Assembly (NCBI GenBank): GCA_018902385.1
Contig: JABSSW010000010.1
Span: 372,001-436,000, forward strand
Source: Physcia stellaris
Taxonomy: Eukaryota; Ascomycota; Lecanoromycetes; Caliciales; Physciaceae
Reading direction: 5' to 3'
DNA: 64,000 nucleotides
In this document: piece by piece, positions 10,845-22,300 of the stretch
How the letters are laid out: every line of letters starts with the position of its first letter
Position numbering within the stretch: the first letter of the stretch is position 1
Program-made: the position numbers and the translations under genes
Notes under the pieces: generated by a model
What the model saw: the letters and a program-made list of their open reading frames with translations, nothing else
What the model was told of the DNA's origin: nothing
The model's database searches: none

Positions 10845-12137
10845 TCAAACAACCTCAACGGTCCTCCTAACTCCAATGGCCTCACCGGCACGTACCGCTC
10901 CATCGTCCCGCCATTCTGGCGTGGATGTTTCACTTCTGCGTGCGTTCGCAGAGAAGCCGCTATGGTCCATTTGATCCATCGATATCTCTTCTCTCAGCTG
11001 ACGCGTTCGAGGATTGCCGATCTTGTCTTTATCCGATCGCAGGTTGTGCGTATCCTCGGATACCCGAGTGCCATTCTTGTACGGCGAGTGACTTGCGTAT
11101 GCATGCGTGACTGCGCGGGCGCTGCGAGTTATGAGGGGTTTGTAGGTCGGCAAGCAGGCGGAGATGATAGCTGTACCAAAGTGCACATTTAGCCAGATAT
11201 TTCCTTCGGTGAGATCGAATTCGGGCTCGTTGGGGCGATAGATGATGGCCATGCGAATGATATTGGTGATGACAACAAAGCCGCCGAGGGAAAAGATAAA
11301 GATGAGACCATGCTTTTGCTTGCTGGTCAGCTTTAGGCGTCGAATCTCGCGGATAGGCAGAATCATTATGGTAACCTCAATGCTGGTTTCTATCAAAGCC
11401 ATAGCCAGCCAAAATGAGAGATAGTCGATATCCTATGACATTCGTGTGAGCCAAACTCGATGAATTCAAGATGAATGAGGTTTGGAAATTTTTTATTTTT
11501 GAGGAGTGTTGCAAGAACTTACAAAGTACGTCTCGGCACTGCCTGGAAAGTAAGCACCAATGGTATGACCTGGGTAGCCAATCTCAATCGTGGATGCCGC
11601 AATCAGCCACGACATAACGATGCCGACCAAGATCATTGTCGTATAGCGCAAGTGAGACGGATAGAAAAGACGACGATAAAGAAAGAGTAACGACATCTGG
11701 GCAAGCCCCACAATTGGAAAGGTGAAGGCGCTGTAAATGTAGACATACTATTGGCTGATTAGTTCAAAGTGTCGCACGACGCTGCCCGAATGTCACAGGG
11801 GCATTTTCTGACTCTTAAGTAGGTTTTGTTGTGTCGGTCATCTACCGAGGTCGCTTGACGTCCAATCACGTCGCCTGAAGCGAAATCTTGTAAGTATATC
11901 GTTGAATGTACAGGGCGCAAGCCAGTCTCGTCACATACCTCGTATTACTAGGATCTCGGCTGCCATGTAAATCGCGAGCGAGGCTAGCAAAAGCCAGTCA
12001 TCGATTCCGAATGCTGCTCTTGTGATCCTCTTCGATGTGAAGCGCAAGCCAACCGCCGTGACGGAAAGCACAGTGAAAACGACGCCTGTACCAACGATGG
12101 CAGCTCCATGGCTGTTGAGGCCTCGAATCTGCTCCAT
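10845..12137 (-). CDS. Rhodopsin-like (PTH11-type) integral membrane protein, complete
   Basis: Four exons on the minus strand: 12137-11939, 11886-11813, 11747-11523 and 11432-10845, with introns of 52, 65 and 90 bases; all phases agree and give 361 residues. The small second exon reads DFASGDVIGRQATSVDDRHN then KTYL and supplies the loop between segments 2 and 3 that would otherwise be missing. Family marks are GLRFTSKR and GIDDWLLLASL near the start, YRRLFY after segment 3, LPIREIRRL before segment 5, and GTAIISACLPTYKPLI in segment 7. The cytoplasmic tail is charged, about 100 residues. Related proteins are candidate seven-pass sensors at the plasma membrane; no CFEM domain is present, so it is a short form. 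The frame stays open upstream of 12137, but this ATG gives the usual family N-terminus. Confidence 0.88.
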
Positions 12138-12660
12138 ATCGTTGTCAAAAGGTCGCAATCGCAAAGATTGGAAAATCCAAGGGTGTAAAGAGCACGAGTG
12201 TTGCGAAAAAGTTGATGCTTGATTTGTGTCATACTTAAGGTGCTGATGTCTTACTGCGTGAGGTACAAGGGCCGATCGCACCACTCTCCGTTGTCTGCGA
12301 AGGCACAGCCTTAACCGATGTTCCTTACCACCGATCTGGCGCAAGTAAGCGGCTAGCAATCTGCAGACTAATGCGAGGAGGTTCGTAAGCACTAGCGAAG
12401 GATGGCAGCCACTCGTGCAGTGCTGCCATGTGGACCACTCAAGGCGGTCTCCAAAAAGGCCGACTACCTTCAGACCCCCAATCACATCACGTCGCACCGA
12501 CGACGCCATGACGCCATGTTCCGTCCAGCCACCCAAATGCTTGCGACCAGGATGGAGTCCAGATTGGGAAACGCTGATGTTATTCTGGGCTTTTCTAGAT
12601 GCTGTCTGCAGCTGCAAGGCAGTGCCTATCGCACTACTACCCTGCTACCCTCTGATTAGG
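12138..12660. other. Upstream region of the rhodopsin-like gene
   Basis: Promoter side of the minus-strand membrane-protein gene. The upstream open frame here lacks domain signal and is treated as 5' UTR or promoter. Confidence 0.4.
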
Positions 12661-12810
12661 TAGAAGAATCCACCCCGTAACCGGACAAACGGGGTAACCG
12701 GACAGCCTAGGGTTGGCGCAGGCTTTTCTAGGGTTAGGGTGACAAGCTACGAGGCCAACCCTAGGCTGTCCGGTTATCCCGTTTGTCCGGTTACCGAGTG
12801 AAACCTTCTA
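12661..12810. mobile_element. 150-bp inverted-repeat (MITE-like) element
   Basis: The two arms are long near-perfect inverted repeats: TAGAAG at 12661 pairs with CTTCTA ending 12810, and GTAACCGGACAAACGGG/GGTAACCGGACAGCCTAGGGTTGGC pairs with its complement on the right. The short centre holds TAGGGTTAGGG. It is flanked by, or begins with, TA on both sides, compatible with a TA target duplication (Tc1/mariner type), but no transposase is present. It may equally be an unrelated hairpin. Confidence 0.7.
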
Positions 12811-12812
12811 GG

Positions 12813-12883
12813 CGGTAGAGCGGGAACGGAACCCGGGGCCACACTCGGCTTCCATTCCCGAGTCTAGCCGAGGGCCACTACCG
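12813..12883 (-). other. Cloverleaf-like 71-base fold, possible tRNA-derived relic
   Basis: CGGTAG (12813-12818) pairs with CTACCG (12878-12883); inside are a 4-bp arm with a seven-base loop (12821-12835; TTCCGTT on the minus strand) and a 5-bp arm with a nine-base loop (12844-12862). The layout recalls a tRNA or tRNA-derived SINE head on the minus strand, but the T loop and anticodon loop are not canonical, so it is not a working tRNA. Confidence 0.25.
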
Positions 12884-13408
12884 GATTCAGCCTGGCCTGG
12901 TTAAGGTGAGCGACTCCGGAAAATGGAAGTTGCCCTTCTTTCTCAACACGCACATGGAATCATAGACTGGCGAGTTGAACCACCATCAGCGCATTGAAAT
13001 CTGCAGTGCTCTGTGAAGAAAAGAAGAAGATGTCTGAATAAGATGATGATCAGGAGGAGGCGCTGGCTGAATAAGACGATGACGAAGACGGGGCGGTGTC
13101 TCAGTAATGATTGCCGAATGCCACTAACGTCATTGGCTACCAGCTCTGCAGCGGTGGTGGGGGGGTTTGACCATTGAAATCTTCCATCTCATGAAGAGGT
13201 GCTGTCTGCCGGAAAGCCTGAGATCCTCCAGTCGCACAAAGTACGCCGACCCCCCAAAGTGTGCTGCGGCTGAACTTTCCATTACACTGATGGAAGGCGG
13301 CACTAACGTTCGGGTTTCGCGCCTACGAGTTCCGGGCCATGGAGCGCTCTAGGGGCGATGCCGGGCCTCGCTCCAGGTGGTAATTAGCTAAGAACCGCCC
13401 GGAGCCAA

Positions 13409-13429
13409 AGTGCCACACCAGTGCATGGG
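13409..13429. repeat. Match to the end of the MITE found in the NACHT-ankyrin gene
   Basis: AGTGCCACACCAGTGCATGGG matches 19 of 21 bases of the inverted terminal sequence of the element at 23348-23473. No convincing partner end is seen nearby, so it would be a broken copy or a solo end. Confidence 0.4.
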
Positions 13430-13963
13430 GTTCGCCTGCTCCACTGCATTCAACAATTCAGGAACTTTCAAAAAAATTTCTTCGTGGTTATTCTCATCTT
13501 CCAAAGTGACTCTAACATGCCTTCTGGGCTAGTTCTACACCTGGGAGCGTAAGATTCCCGTTTGGCAAGCTTAGCATGCCATTGTATAAGGCCAGAAATC
13601 TACACCACAATAACTCAATGCGCGCCTAAATGATGTCCATCATTCTGGCAGCGTTAGATTCTACTTGTTGAGCTCTAAAGATCCCACGTTCAGGAGGTTC
13701 AGGTATCTTGTTTTGGAAGCGGCAATCTTAGAAACAGCATCAACTGTGAAGGGGTCTTGGCGGTCCGATTCGGCTTTTTGGCTTCTCTTAAGTATGGTCT
13801 TTCGTGGTGTACTTGAGATCCTGAGACATTGACAGTTAAATTATCACAATCAGTGGTGAAGGGACTTCCGAGAACGGCCTGTTGCGTTGCGGTGGCTTGG
13901 GGCACATCTTGGGACAATCTCGTACAGGAGATCTCCCCCGAGTGTGAATGGTGCCATCAATGG

Positions 13964-14191
13964 TTATACAATCGGAAATGAAATGTCTTTGAATCGTATG
14001 ACCTTGGGCGCATTGAGCACCGGTCGTAAGACCGGACAACCAGGAGTCCGCCCGGACCAGAGCTGAGTCTTGGCGAAATCGCGACGGCCTTGCTCGGTGG
14101 CCTCCTGGACGTAGAAGCCCGTGCTATTGATGAGGAATTTAGAGGCGGCCACATCCCAACATCCTTGAGGGTTTATAGATCGATGATCGAA
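13964..14191 (-). pseudogene. Possible decayed coding fragment, unknown family
   Basis: The minus-strand frame reads FDHRSINPQGCWDVAASKFL and continues for another 55 or so residues with protein-like composition before a stop at 13964. There is no start codon, no partner exon and no recognised domain. It could be an exon of an unrecognised gene or a relic. Confidence 0.25.
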
Positions 14192-16668
14192 ATGTATGCT
14201 ATTGTTACGCCACCTCGGGGCCGCCTAAATGGTTCACGTATGTTATCGTACGAATGATAGCATATTACGCTACAGCGGCGAGACTGCAATTCTCTCCGCC
14301 GCCATGACTACTAGCCTGCGCAGCTTTTGCTGTTTTGGCATGCGGGTCTGACTGAAGTACGGAAGGTAGAGACGGTCAGGGGATGATCGATGTTCCTTAC
14401 TCGAAAGCGAACAACGAAATCAAAGAGTACATTGCTATCGACTAAACAGCCGGGGGCGAAGACTGATGGCTTGACTCTATCTCTTTTGCACTGATTATTT
14501 CAGCGCATAGAAAGGTCAATGTTGTTAGACAGGTAAGCATCTCAACACAACCGTGCTATTCTAATTGACCGGATGAAATCATACTACTTTACTGACAGAG
14601 TTTTCGGAAGAACTTCGTGGCAGTCCGATTGCAACTGACTCTGGGAGCACAGCGTAGAACGAAGAGATACATTGACTGTTTGTATTACTCTCAATCCACA
14701 AAACGCTAAATCTCTTCTGAGTTTTCTCTTCATTCATAGAAATAACTTCAAGCATGATAATCGTTCAAAAGGAAGACTCAAGCTGTCCTTATTCTTCCAT
14801 AACTTGATTAATTGTCGATCATTATCCTTCAGATCGATTCCAAACACCTTCAAGATCTTTAGTTTATGTATGCACAAGAGGGGCCCGGAATTTTTTTAAA
14901 AAAAATTCTGCCTAAGAAGCTCAGGGTTAGGGCTGCATCTGATAAAATTACGAAGCTCGGCATCCCGTCGTTGTTTCGCGATCTCACAGATTTCGCACCT
15001 TAATAGCATTTGCACCCAATAAGTAAATCTTACAAACAAAGACTCATTTTGAAGCTCGAAGTGAGGTCTATCCAAATAATCAAAAATATCGAAAATTCAT
15101 CGTGGTCGCATTGAGTTGTGATGAAAATTGCATCATTGCTTTGCAGACATCGCGGGGAGTTCGGTGTTCAGATGGCAAAACGAGCGCAAATTTGGCTGTA
15201 GCATAACCTTCCAAGTCACAGAACTATTGCGATAATGAACCGATTTTCGTTATTTTTACAGCATCGGATTGCGCTTTTTCTGCTCTACAATTTTGGCTAG
15301 ATAACTGAAAATGATACGTGGTTGTTGATTGCGGTGCAACATGTGCAGCAACTGCACGGGCGCAAAGAATTTGATGGTTGATAGAATGAGGTATAGCCGG
15401 TTTCCTCTTTGAGAACGTGAATTAAGTATTGGTTGGATTTATCGGCTTTAAGCAATACGGACGCGAGATTGGTCAGAATTCTTCCCGGTCGATCACCCGC
15501 GTCAAGCGATTTTACTGGACATTTTTTTATAGGAAGTGTACTATTCCTAAGAAAGCAGAGCTGCCGGTCACCTCCCAAATCAACTACTCAACCCACGCGT
15601 TGGTCAGCGCAAGCCCGCTTGCTCTCCACATCGATATGGCTCCTAGAGAAGCTATCCTCTACTCTCAACTTGTTCGATCTTATGATAATTAGGTCTTCTC
15701 AACCTATGACAAGACGCATGGATGTCTACTCTGACAAAGGCATGTTCGCCGATGAAATCCTCTCCATTCACTCTGGGCTTCCAATTCTTGGATGACATGC
15801 TATCAGGGTCTCGCAGGGGCGATGCGCTGGAGTATACATCTCATACTTGATTGTATCCATGGAGAAGAAGGGGATAACGGATGTTTGCCAAGTACAGGAT
15901 ACTGGTGTTAATTGAAAGCGACAGTCATTCCAAACTAAGCCCACCGTTTTCCATTTCGTCAAAATCTAACCTTGTCCTCGCGAATCTTGAAGAAGAGTTT
16001 TCTGGAAACGAAAAAAACAAAGATCCCGGCCCACCAGCAGCTCGAAATTTGCAATTCTTCATTGCCCCTGCTAGAATTCTCTTACTGGTCAAAGCAAATG
16101 TCTCTGCGCATACACCTTAGAGGCATAAGACCGAAAAAGCTGCAAGAATTACAGTAGCACATTGCCCCTAATTGTCTTCACTACCATCGATCTTGCCATG
16201 CTGTACGGAACAACCCGTTAGAGGCTTATTGTCTCACGGATCCTCCTCACGAGTACATCGAGGAGTCTTCATATGAGTTTGAGGGCCTTGCTATTATCGG
16301 ATATGACGTAAGACTATCAGATTTGGGCGCTTTCGGTGTTCATGATGGATGAGTTACAGGGTGAATGGATCCCCAGGGTTCGGTCATCATTTAGAGGCAT
16401 GGGAGATTGGATTAAGGCTAGCTTGACAATGCAATTCATCCGAGGATTGAGATTCTCCCCTCGTCGGCGCAGAGTGGTCAAAACATTGGCAATCGGCTTT
16501 CAATGAATGTTAATATTGGAGATCTCAGCGGTGAACAAATTTTTCCACACGCCTCTCAAGCAACTATATCCATTGAGAACTTCGTAATCATTCCATCACT
16601 ACTTCCTAGCCTAATTCCCATCTTCCAAAGCCTCACCTCGTCTTTGGACTCCCGCCCAACACTAGCAT

Positions 16669-17185
16669 CTAAGCGCAACAGTTCTGCGGGAACCCAATGC
16701 AGCTGAACGCGCAGCACCGCAAGGACAGCTGCGTCTGAGGTGGTCCCACATCCACTGATCCTGCGCCGACGATGAACGCACGACTGCCATCGATGCCCTG
16801 GAAGGAGCAGACTCCGAGGGTTTGATCGACGCTGATGTGGGAGACGCTCAGTGGGTTGGCTGGATGGGTAGTGGTCAGTCTGGGGATCAATTCGCGTGGG
16901 CAGAGAGATATCCTGGATGATTCGAGGATGGGGCTGGGTACTTGAAAAGGGCAATAGGAGGAATTTTCTAGGGAAGATAGAGATGAAAGACTCACTGATT
17001 GTGATATTTTCGCCGCGGAATGGAGGAGTCAAAGTATAAGTAGGAGGGTTTGGCCCCGCGCCTGAAAAGGTGACAGTAGGTCCTGCTCCCTGGCGGGCTT
17101 CCAGCGGTGGCGGAGCAGCGGTGGTGGTGAGGCTGAGCATGGATGTAAGCAGTGCAACCATTGCTGGGGTAGTGAAGAATTGCAT
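16669..17185 (-). CDS. Small secreted cysteine-rich protein (effector-like)
   Basis: Exons 17185-16996 and 16940-16669 over a 55-base intron (GTGAGT...CAAG), 153 residues. Residues 1-24 are a signal peptide (MVALLTSMLSLTTTAA), followed by a possible Kex2-type site (EARQ). The mature part has seven cysteines, with a C-terminal cluster RCCAFSC...NCC. A PTYTLTPPFRGENIT segment precedes the splice junction. Its length, secretion signal and cysteine content suit a secreted effector or surface protein; no named family is recognised. The canonical donor and the cysteine-rich second exon make the splice model solid. It sits alone in a gene-poor tract. Confidence 0.8.
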
Positions 17186-19385
17186 TTTGGCAGAGGTTGT
17201 TGATATCGTGAAATAGGTCAGAGTCTCGAGGAATTGATTGGATTTGCTGATTGTGTGTGCGAGAGCTTGGTGGAGGGAAGGTTGAGCATAGAGGAAGAGC
17301 TATTGTCTTATATGCTGCGGACGAGCAAAAGTCCAAGTCATACGACGGCCATGGGTAGGTGGCAAATTCCGTTCTCCACATAGCGCTAGTGTCCCCGTCC
17401 ACACTGGTTACGGGGAATAATGTCCACTCATAGACGGATGCCGTTGTCGAGGCGGCCACGTGAAGCTAGACATGGTCAGCAGAGGTCGGCATGGAGACCG
17501 AGCAAGGAGGGTGTGTATACTACTACAGGTAAGCGTAGCTGCAGTCATCATGCTGATGTCACGTGACTTGCTTACCTGCACCTTCACCAAGGCCACACCG
17601 CTGGACCTTTTTCCGGGGTACCGGCAGTGCTACCGAATTCTGGAGAAAGTGTACAACTGTTTATCACCAAAGTAAGGCTGGATAGAACTCGTCTAAGCCT
17701 CCGGTCTGGCACATGTTAAGCATGAGTTTCTCGCTCATAAACCTCGACTAGGTTGTCTTGTGTTCACTTGCATAACGTTTTTAGTCGCTTAATACCGAAG
17801 GTTTCGGGTTCCACAAACTCGGAATCCAACAAACTAAAATTCTGACTAATCATCAAGTGTCCGAGACCAGTTGCTTATGCTGACGCTGCAACTTAGTGTT
17901 TACCATGTCACATCCAGTCAGCTCCCCATGTTCCCGTCGAGACACCGAAAGACAAGGTTCTGATACTTTTCTTCTCGTGCGGAGGACCGAAGAGTTTTGT
18001 CGCGTGACGCAACGGTCCAGCCTTTGTCATATTCCGATCCCTGTAACGTCTCTCAGGCGGCTTTCCCATTGAAATGATAGCCAACTTTCAAGGCCCAATG
18101 TCGAAGATAACGATCAGGAGGCGTTATAGAAAATGAATGTCTATATTAGATTTATTTCGCCTTATTCCAGCGAAAGACATGCCGGCAACTTTTGCACTAG
18201 ATCTCCATGTCGGGAAGGCCGACTGTAAAGTGATCTCCGAGGAAAGCATATTGAAATCTGCTCAAGAGTCTGTTTTTAAGATTCAAGAGCCTTGAGCGTG
18301 ATAGCGGTACGACATCAGCTGTCAGTAAGAGCAAATTGGATACTCTTGTGGCAGCAGTGTCTCCGAGGGGGAATGGGCTAATGTGTTGCGAGCTGTTTGA
18401 GTAAGACCTTGAGCTAGACCAGCATGTCTAAGCGGTAAGCAGGAATTCCATATAACATGCCGAGTCTTCATTGTGTGCGTTTGTCGACGTAATGCACACA
18501 ACGTAAGATTGATATTCAAGCTTGTGGGGATGACCGCCCGAGGGTTTTCCGTGCGGTACCATGTTCCTTGAATTGAGTGCGATCGAGATCTGCCACTTGG
18601 CGGTGAAGAAGATGACACAAAGAGTAAGCAGGCGAAAAAGCAAGAGTGCCCCGCGGAACTACAAAGTCTTATTGTTCTTGTTATCTTTCGACAATTTAGA
18701 TTTCAAGTTCAATGATTAATGAAGGGTTTACTTGTAGATTTTCCGATAATTGCTGCTTGAAAAAATTCAGTGGTGGAAGCTGGAATGCAACTGAGTAATT
18801 AATAAAATAAAGAAGGTCAACTCTCAATAACAATTGGAAACCCTGACCCTTGTTGACACGTGACTTGATCAAGCTTGATAGCGTTAGCGCTTTAGCTAGC
18901 GCGGGGGCAACAGTTTTCAGCCGCACCGTGCTGTCATCCCGTCTCATCGCGCCAGTGCCTCCGTGTCTCCCGTCGAAAATCACCACGTTGTCTGAACAGA
19001 TCAATAGTACCAAGACGATGTACTGATTGCAGCGACACGGGTTCCCGAAAGACATATTTCGCCATTTGTACATATTGAAGTCATCTACCGCTATTCGAAT
19101 TTCGCAGACACGGCATCTCCGACAGGCCCTGAAAGGATGAAACTTGTCTGTCGTCCATTGAATCGGTGATTAAGACCCAGCGTATCTCATCATTCGTATG
19201 AGAACTCCTTAAAGACACTTTGTTCAGCAAAGTGTCCATTTGCATTGTCGTGCCACAACCGGAATCTGGCCAGCCATGTGCTAGCACGAAGCGGACACTA
19301 TTTGACGCTAATAGCTCGTGCCATCGTTCTATGACCGAGATTTAAAGATGTTTGATATAATCGCTATCACCAGGGTCTAGCAATA
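17186..19385. other. Intergenic, no gene seen
   Basis: A minus-strand frame at 18428-18643 looks like a signal peptide but has no ATG and no usable upstream exon. A GTCACGTGAC palindrome lies near 17560 and a CACGTG near 18859. Nothing else is supported. Confidence 0.45.
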
Positions 19386-22300
19386 ATGCCACTAAGTTTA
19401 CGACTACCGGGGCGCCGCCGGAGACGTGGCGGGGATGTCGTATCTACGGCTAAACCGCCAGCATTAGCTCCTGAACTAATCGAGCCAAGGGATTTGTGGG
19501 ACGAGGCATACCAGGCTCTACGCCTAGCCAACAGCGAATTGGTTGAGCATTACGAAGAGAGCATCATGCGACTAGACAGCAGTAATACGTCTTTAGCTCC
19601 GCTTGGAACCTTGGCTAGACAGGAACAACTGGCCACAGTGATAAAGAAGAGGCTAGAGTCTATTGAACATGACCGAATCTATGTGAAAATCCTTGGGAAA
19701 ACCATCGTATTGCAGGAGCAGGTCGATAGATTTGGCCGCATAATTATGTTCGCCAAAGACTTCGTCTCCTCTGCGGTGAGTGCGGAGCCTCACGCAGCAC
19801 TTGCTTGGGCTGGAGTCTGCATGCTTCTCCCCGTAAGTATTACTTGTTCCGTGGCTTGATGAACAATCCAGACAACTCTTAATGATAAACTCTACGCGCT
19901 TTGGGTTCTGTTAATGAATTTCCTGCTGAATTGCTCCGGACTTGAACCAAAGTGGGAAATGTGTCTTGTATAAAAAAGCTAATTCGAGCTTCCTTACTAC
20001 TCCTTTGAAGGACTAACGAACTTCCTCAGCTACTCTTAAATCCTACCTCGCAGCGTGAAGAAGCCACACAAGGCTTGGAATCCATACCTTTCATTGTTCA
20101 TCGATATCAGGTAATCGAACGCCTGAGACAGCCAATCAAAGCGACCATCAGCTGCAGACAAGCAGCTTCGGGCACTCTAGTCAAGGATCTCGAAATGAAG
20201 ATGATTCAGCTATATACTAAGATCCTCGAGTACCAAATTCGGCTAGTGCACCATCACTTCCACAATAGTGCGGTTCGCTTTGGCCGCGATTTCGTCAAGG
20301 CAGATGACTGGAAGATGATGTTTTCTCAAATTCAATCGCTTGACACTCAATGTACACAGATTGCTGCAGACCTGGGACAAGATGAGCTTGAGACTGGAAT
20401 CAAACAGAACAACGCCAAAATAGAAGGCATGCTGCGCTCATGGAATGTGGGGCTCCAAGGGCTACGAGAGGAACTCAGATATACTAGTGCGGCCATCGAG
20501 GCCAGTGCAACAGAGGGCCATGATAGACGTAAGAAAGACGATACCCGAGATTTATTACGTGCTTTGCGTGCCAGTAACCCGTACAGGGACCAAATGGAAA
20601 GGACACCCAGTCGACATCCCGACACCTGCCTCTGGGCTTTGAACCACGTCCTTTTCCACAACTGGCGGAATGATGCGCGTGCGAAGTTATTGTGGATATC
20701 AGCAGATCCAGGCTGTGGGAAATCTGTCCTAAGTAAGTGCCTCATAGAAGAACAACTGGTAGCGATGGATCCTCAACACGACATAATCTGCTATTTCTTC
20801 TTCAAAGATATTTCACCAGACTCAAGAAGTATCACCAAAGCACTTTCCGCCATACTACATCAGCTGTTTACAAGATCACCAGAACTCGTCGTCCATGCAG
20901 AGTCTGCTTTCGCCGATAATGGAATCGAGATGTCTTCAATGTTCGACACTCTTTGGGATATACTGATGGACGTTGCAAAAGACCCCCGCGTCGGTCGTAT
21001 CATATGCATCTTAGATGCCCTTGATGAATGTGAAGAATCTCAACGAGGCATCCTCATTGAGAAGCTCAAGAGATTCTGTGCCTCATTGGGGCATGTCGAT
21101 AAACAACTTCGCTTCCTGGTCACCAGTCGGCCTTACCGAAAAATCAGAACAGCGTTTCACAGTCTGGTCCGGGGAGTCCCAACCATTCACCTTTCGGGAG
21201 ACAATGAGACAGACTCTATTAAGAGTGAGATTGATCTTGTCATAAGGTCCGAAGTAGAGTTAATAGCATCGGAAAGACTACTTGATACCGAGACTGAAAC
21301 TTTCCTTCTTCGTCAGCTCTTAAACATGGAGAATCGTACATATCTCTGGTTACACTTGATTCTGGATCAACTACGCAACAGTGATAATGCTGGAAACAAA
21401 AAGGCTATTCAAGCAGAGATTCAAGATCTACCACAAACCGTAAGCAGCGCTTACGAGACGCTGTTAGGGAAGACGAAGGATAGAGGATTGGCTACAAAGT
21501 TACTACATATTGTTGTCGGTGCAAGCAGGGCTTTGACTGTGCAAGAATTGAATGTGGCATTGGCCATCGACCACACGTCTCGCAATTACCTGGATTTAGA
21601 CTTGGAGAGAGAGGAGGCTTTTGAGCTACGTGTCAAGAGTATCTGTGGGCTCTTCATCTACATTGATCGCTCGTACGTTTTTCTGATCCACCAAACTGCC
21701 AAAGAATTCTTGGTGTCTAGGCGAGAAGACGATGTGTCTTTGACGGGCCTCTGGGAGCACTCACTGAAGCCTTCGATATCCAGTGGGATACTTGCAGGAA
21801 TTTGTGTGAATCTCCTATTGTTTGATGAATTTGAAGGATATCCGTCGCCCCTCGAAGATACAGGTTGCCCGTTGTCGGATCAAGACTATAAGACCTATTG
21901 CAATGATCATGCTCTTTTTGATTACGCAGCTCATTCTTGGGTTGATCATGTTCGTGAATCACCATTGGAACTACAGCAGATGTTGGTTGAAAGGACGGTG
22001 ACTCTGTGTGACGTAAGATCGAGGCGCTGTCGGGCCTGGTGTTGCGCGATGTCTTTCGGCAACCCAGCTTTCAAGCTTCACCGAGATTACACCAGTCTCA
22101 TTCTTGCTTCTGAGCTCGGGCTTGCCGTACTCGTAGAGCACTTGCTCTCAAAAGCAGCAGCTGATATCAACGCTAAAGATGAAAATGGAGCAAGTGCCCT
22201 GAATCGCGCAGTCAAATCTATCAGCAATGATGTGGTGAAGCTTTTGCTAGATCATGGGGCTGATCCTGAGGGTGGCGACTGGGATAGTGACTGGCATTCG

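Larger units (their letters stand above)
12884..16668. other. Long gene-poor stretch
   Basis: No intact gene is supported. It contains a MITE-end relative (13409-13429), a possible decayed coding scrap (13964-14191), a T/A hairpin at about 14889-14909 and a telomere-like motif at about 14923-14936. The rest is unassigned. Confidence 0.45.

Noticed and set aside
12138-12617. In-frame upstream extension of the rhodopsin-like protein
   Set aside because: Family members begin just before the first membrane segment; the extra residues lack domain signal and the ATG at 12137 fits.
18428-18643. Minus-strand frame starting like a signal peptide (LLFRLLTLCVIFFTA)
   Set aside because: No ATG in frame and no upstream exon with a usable splice site.
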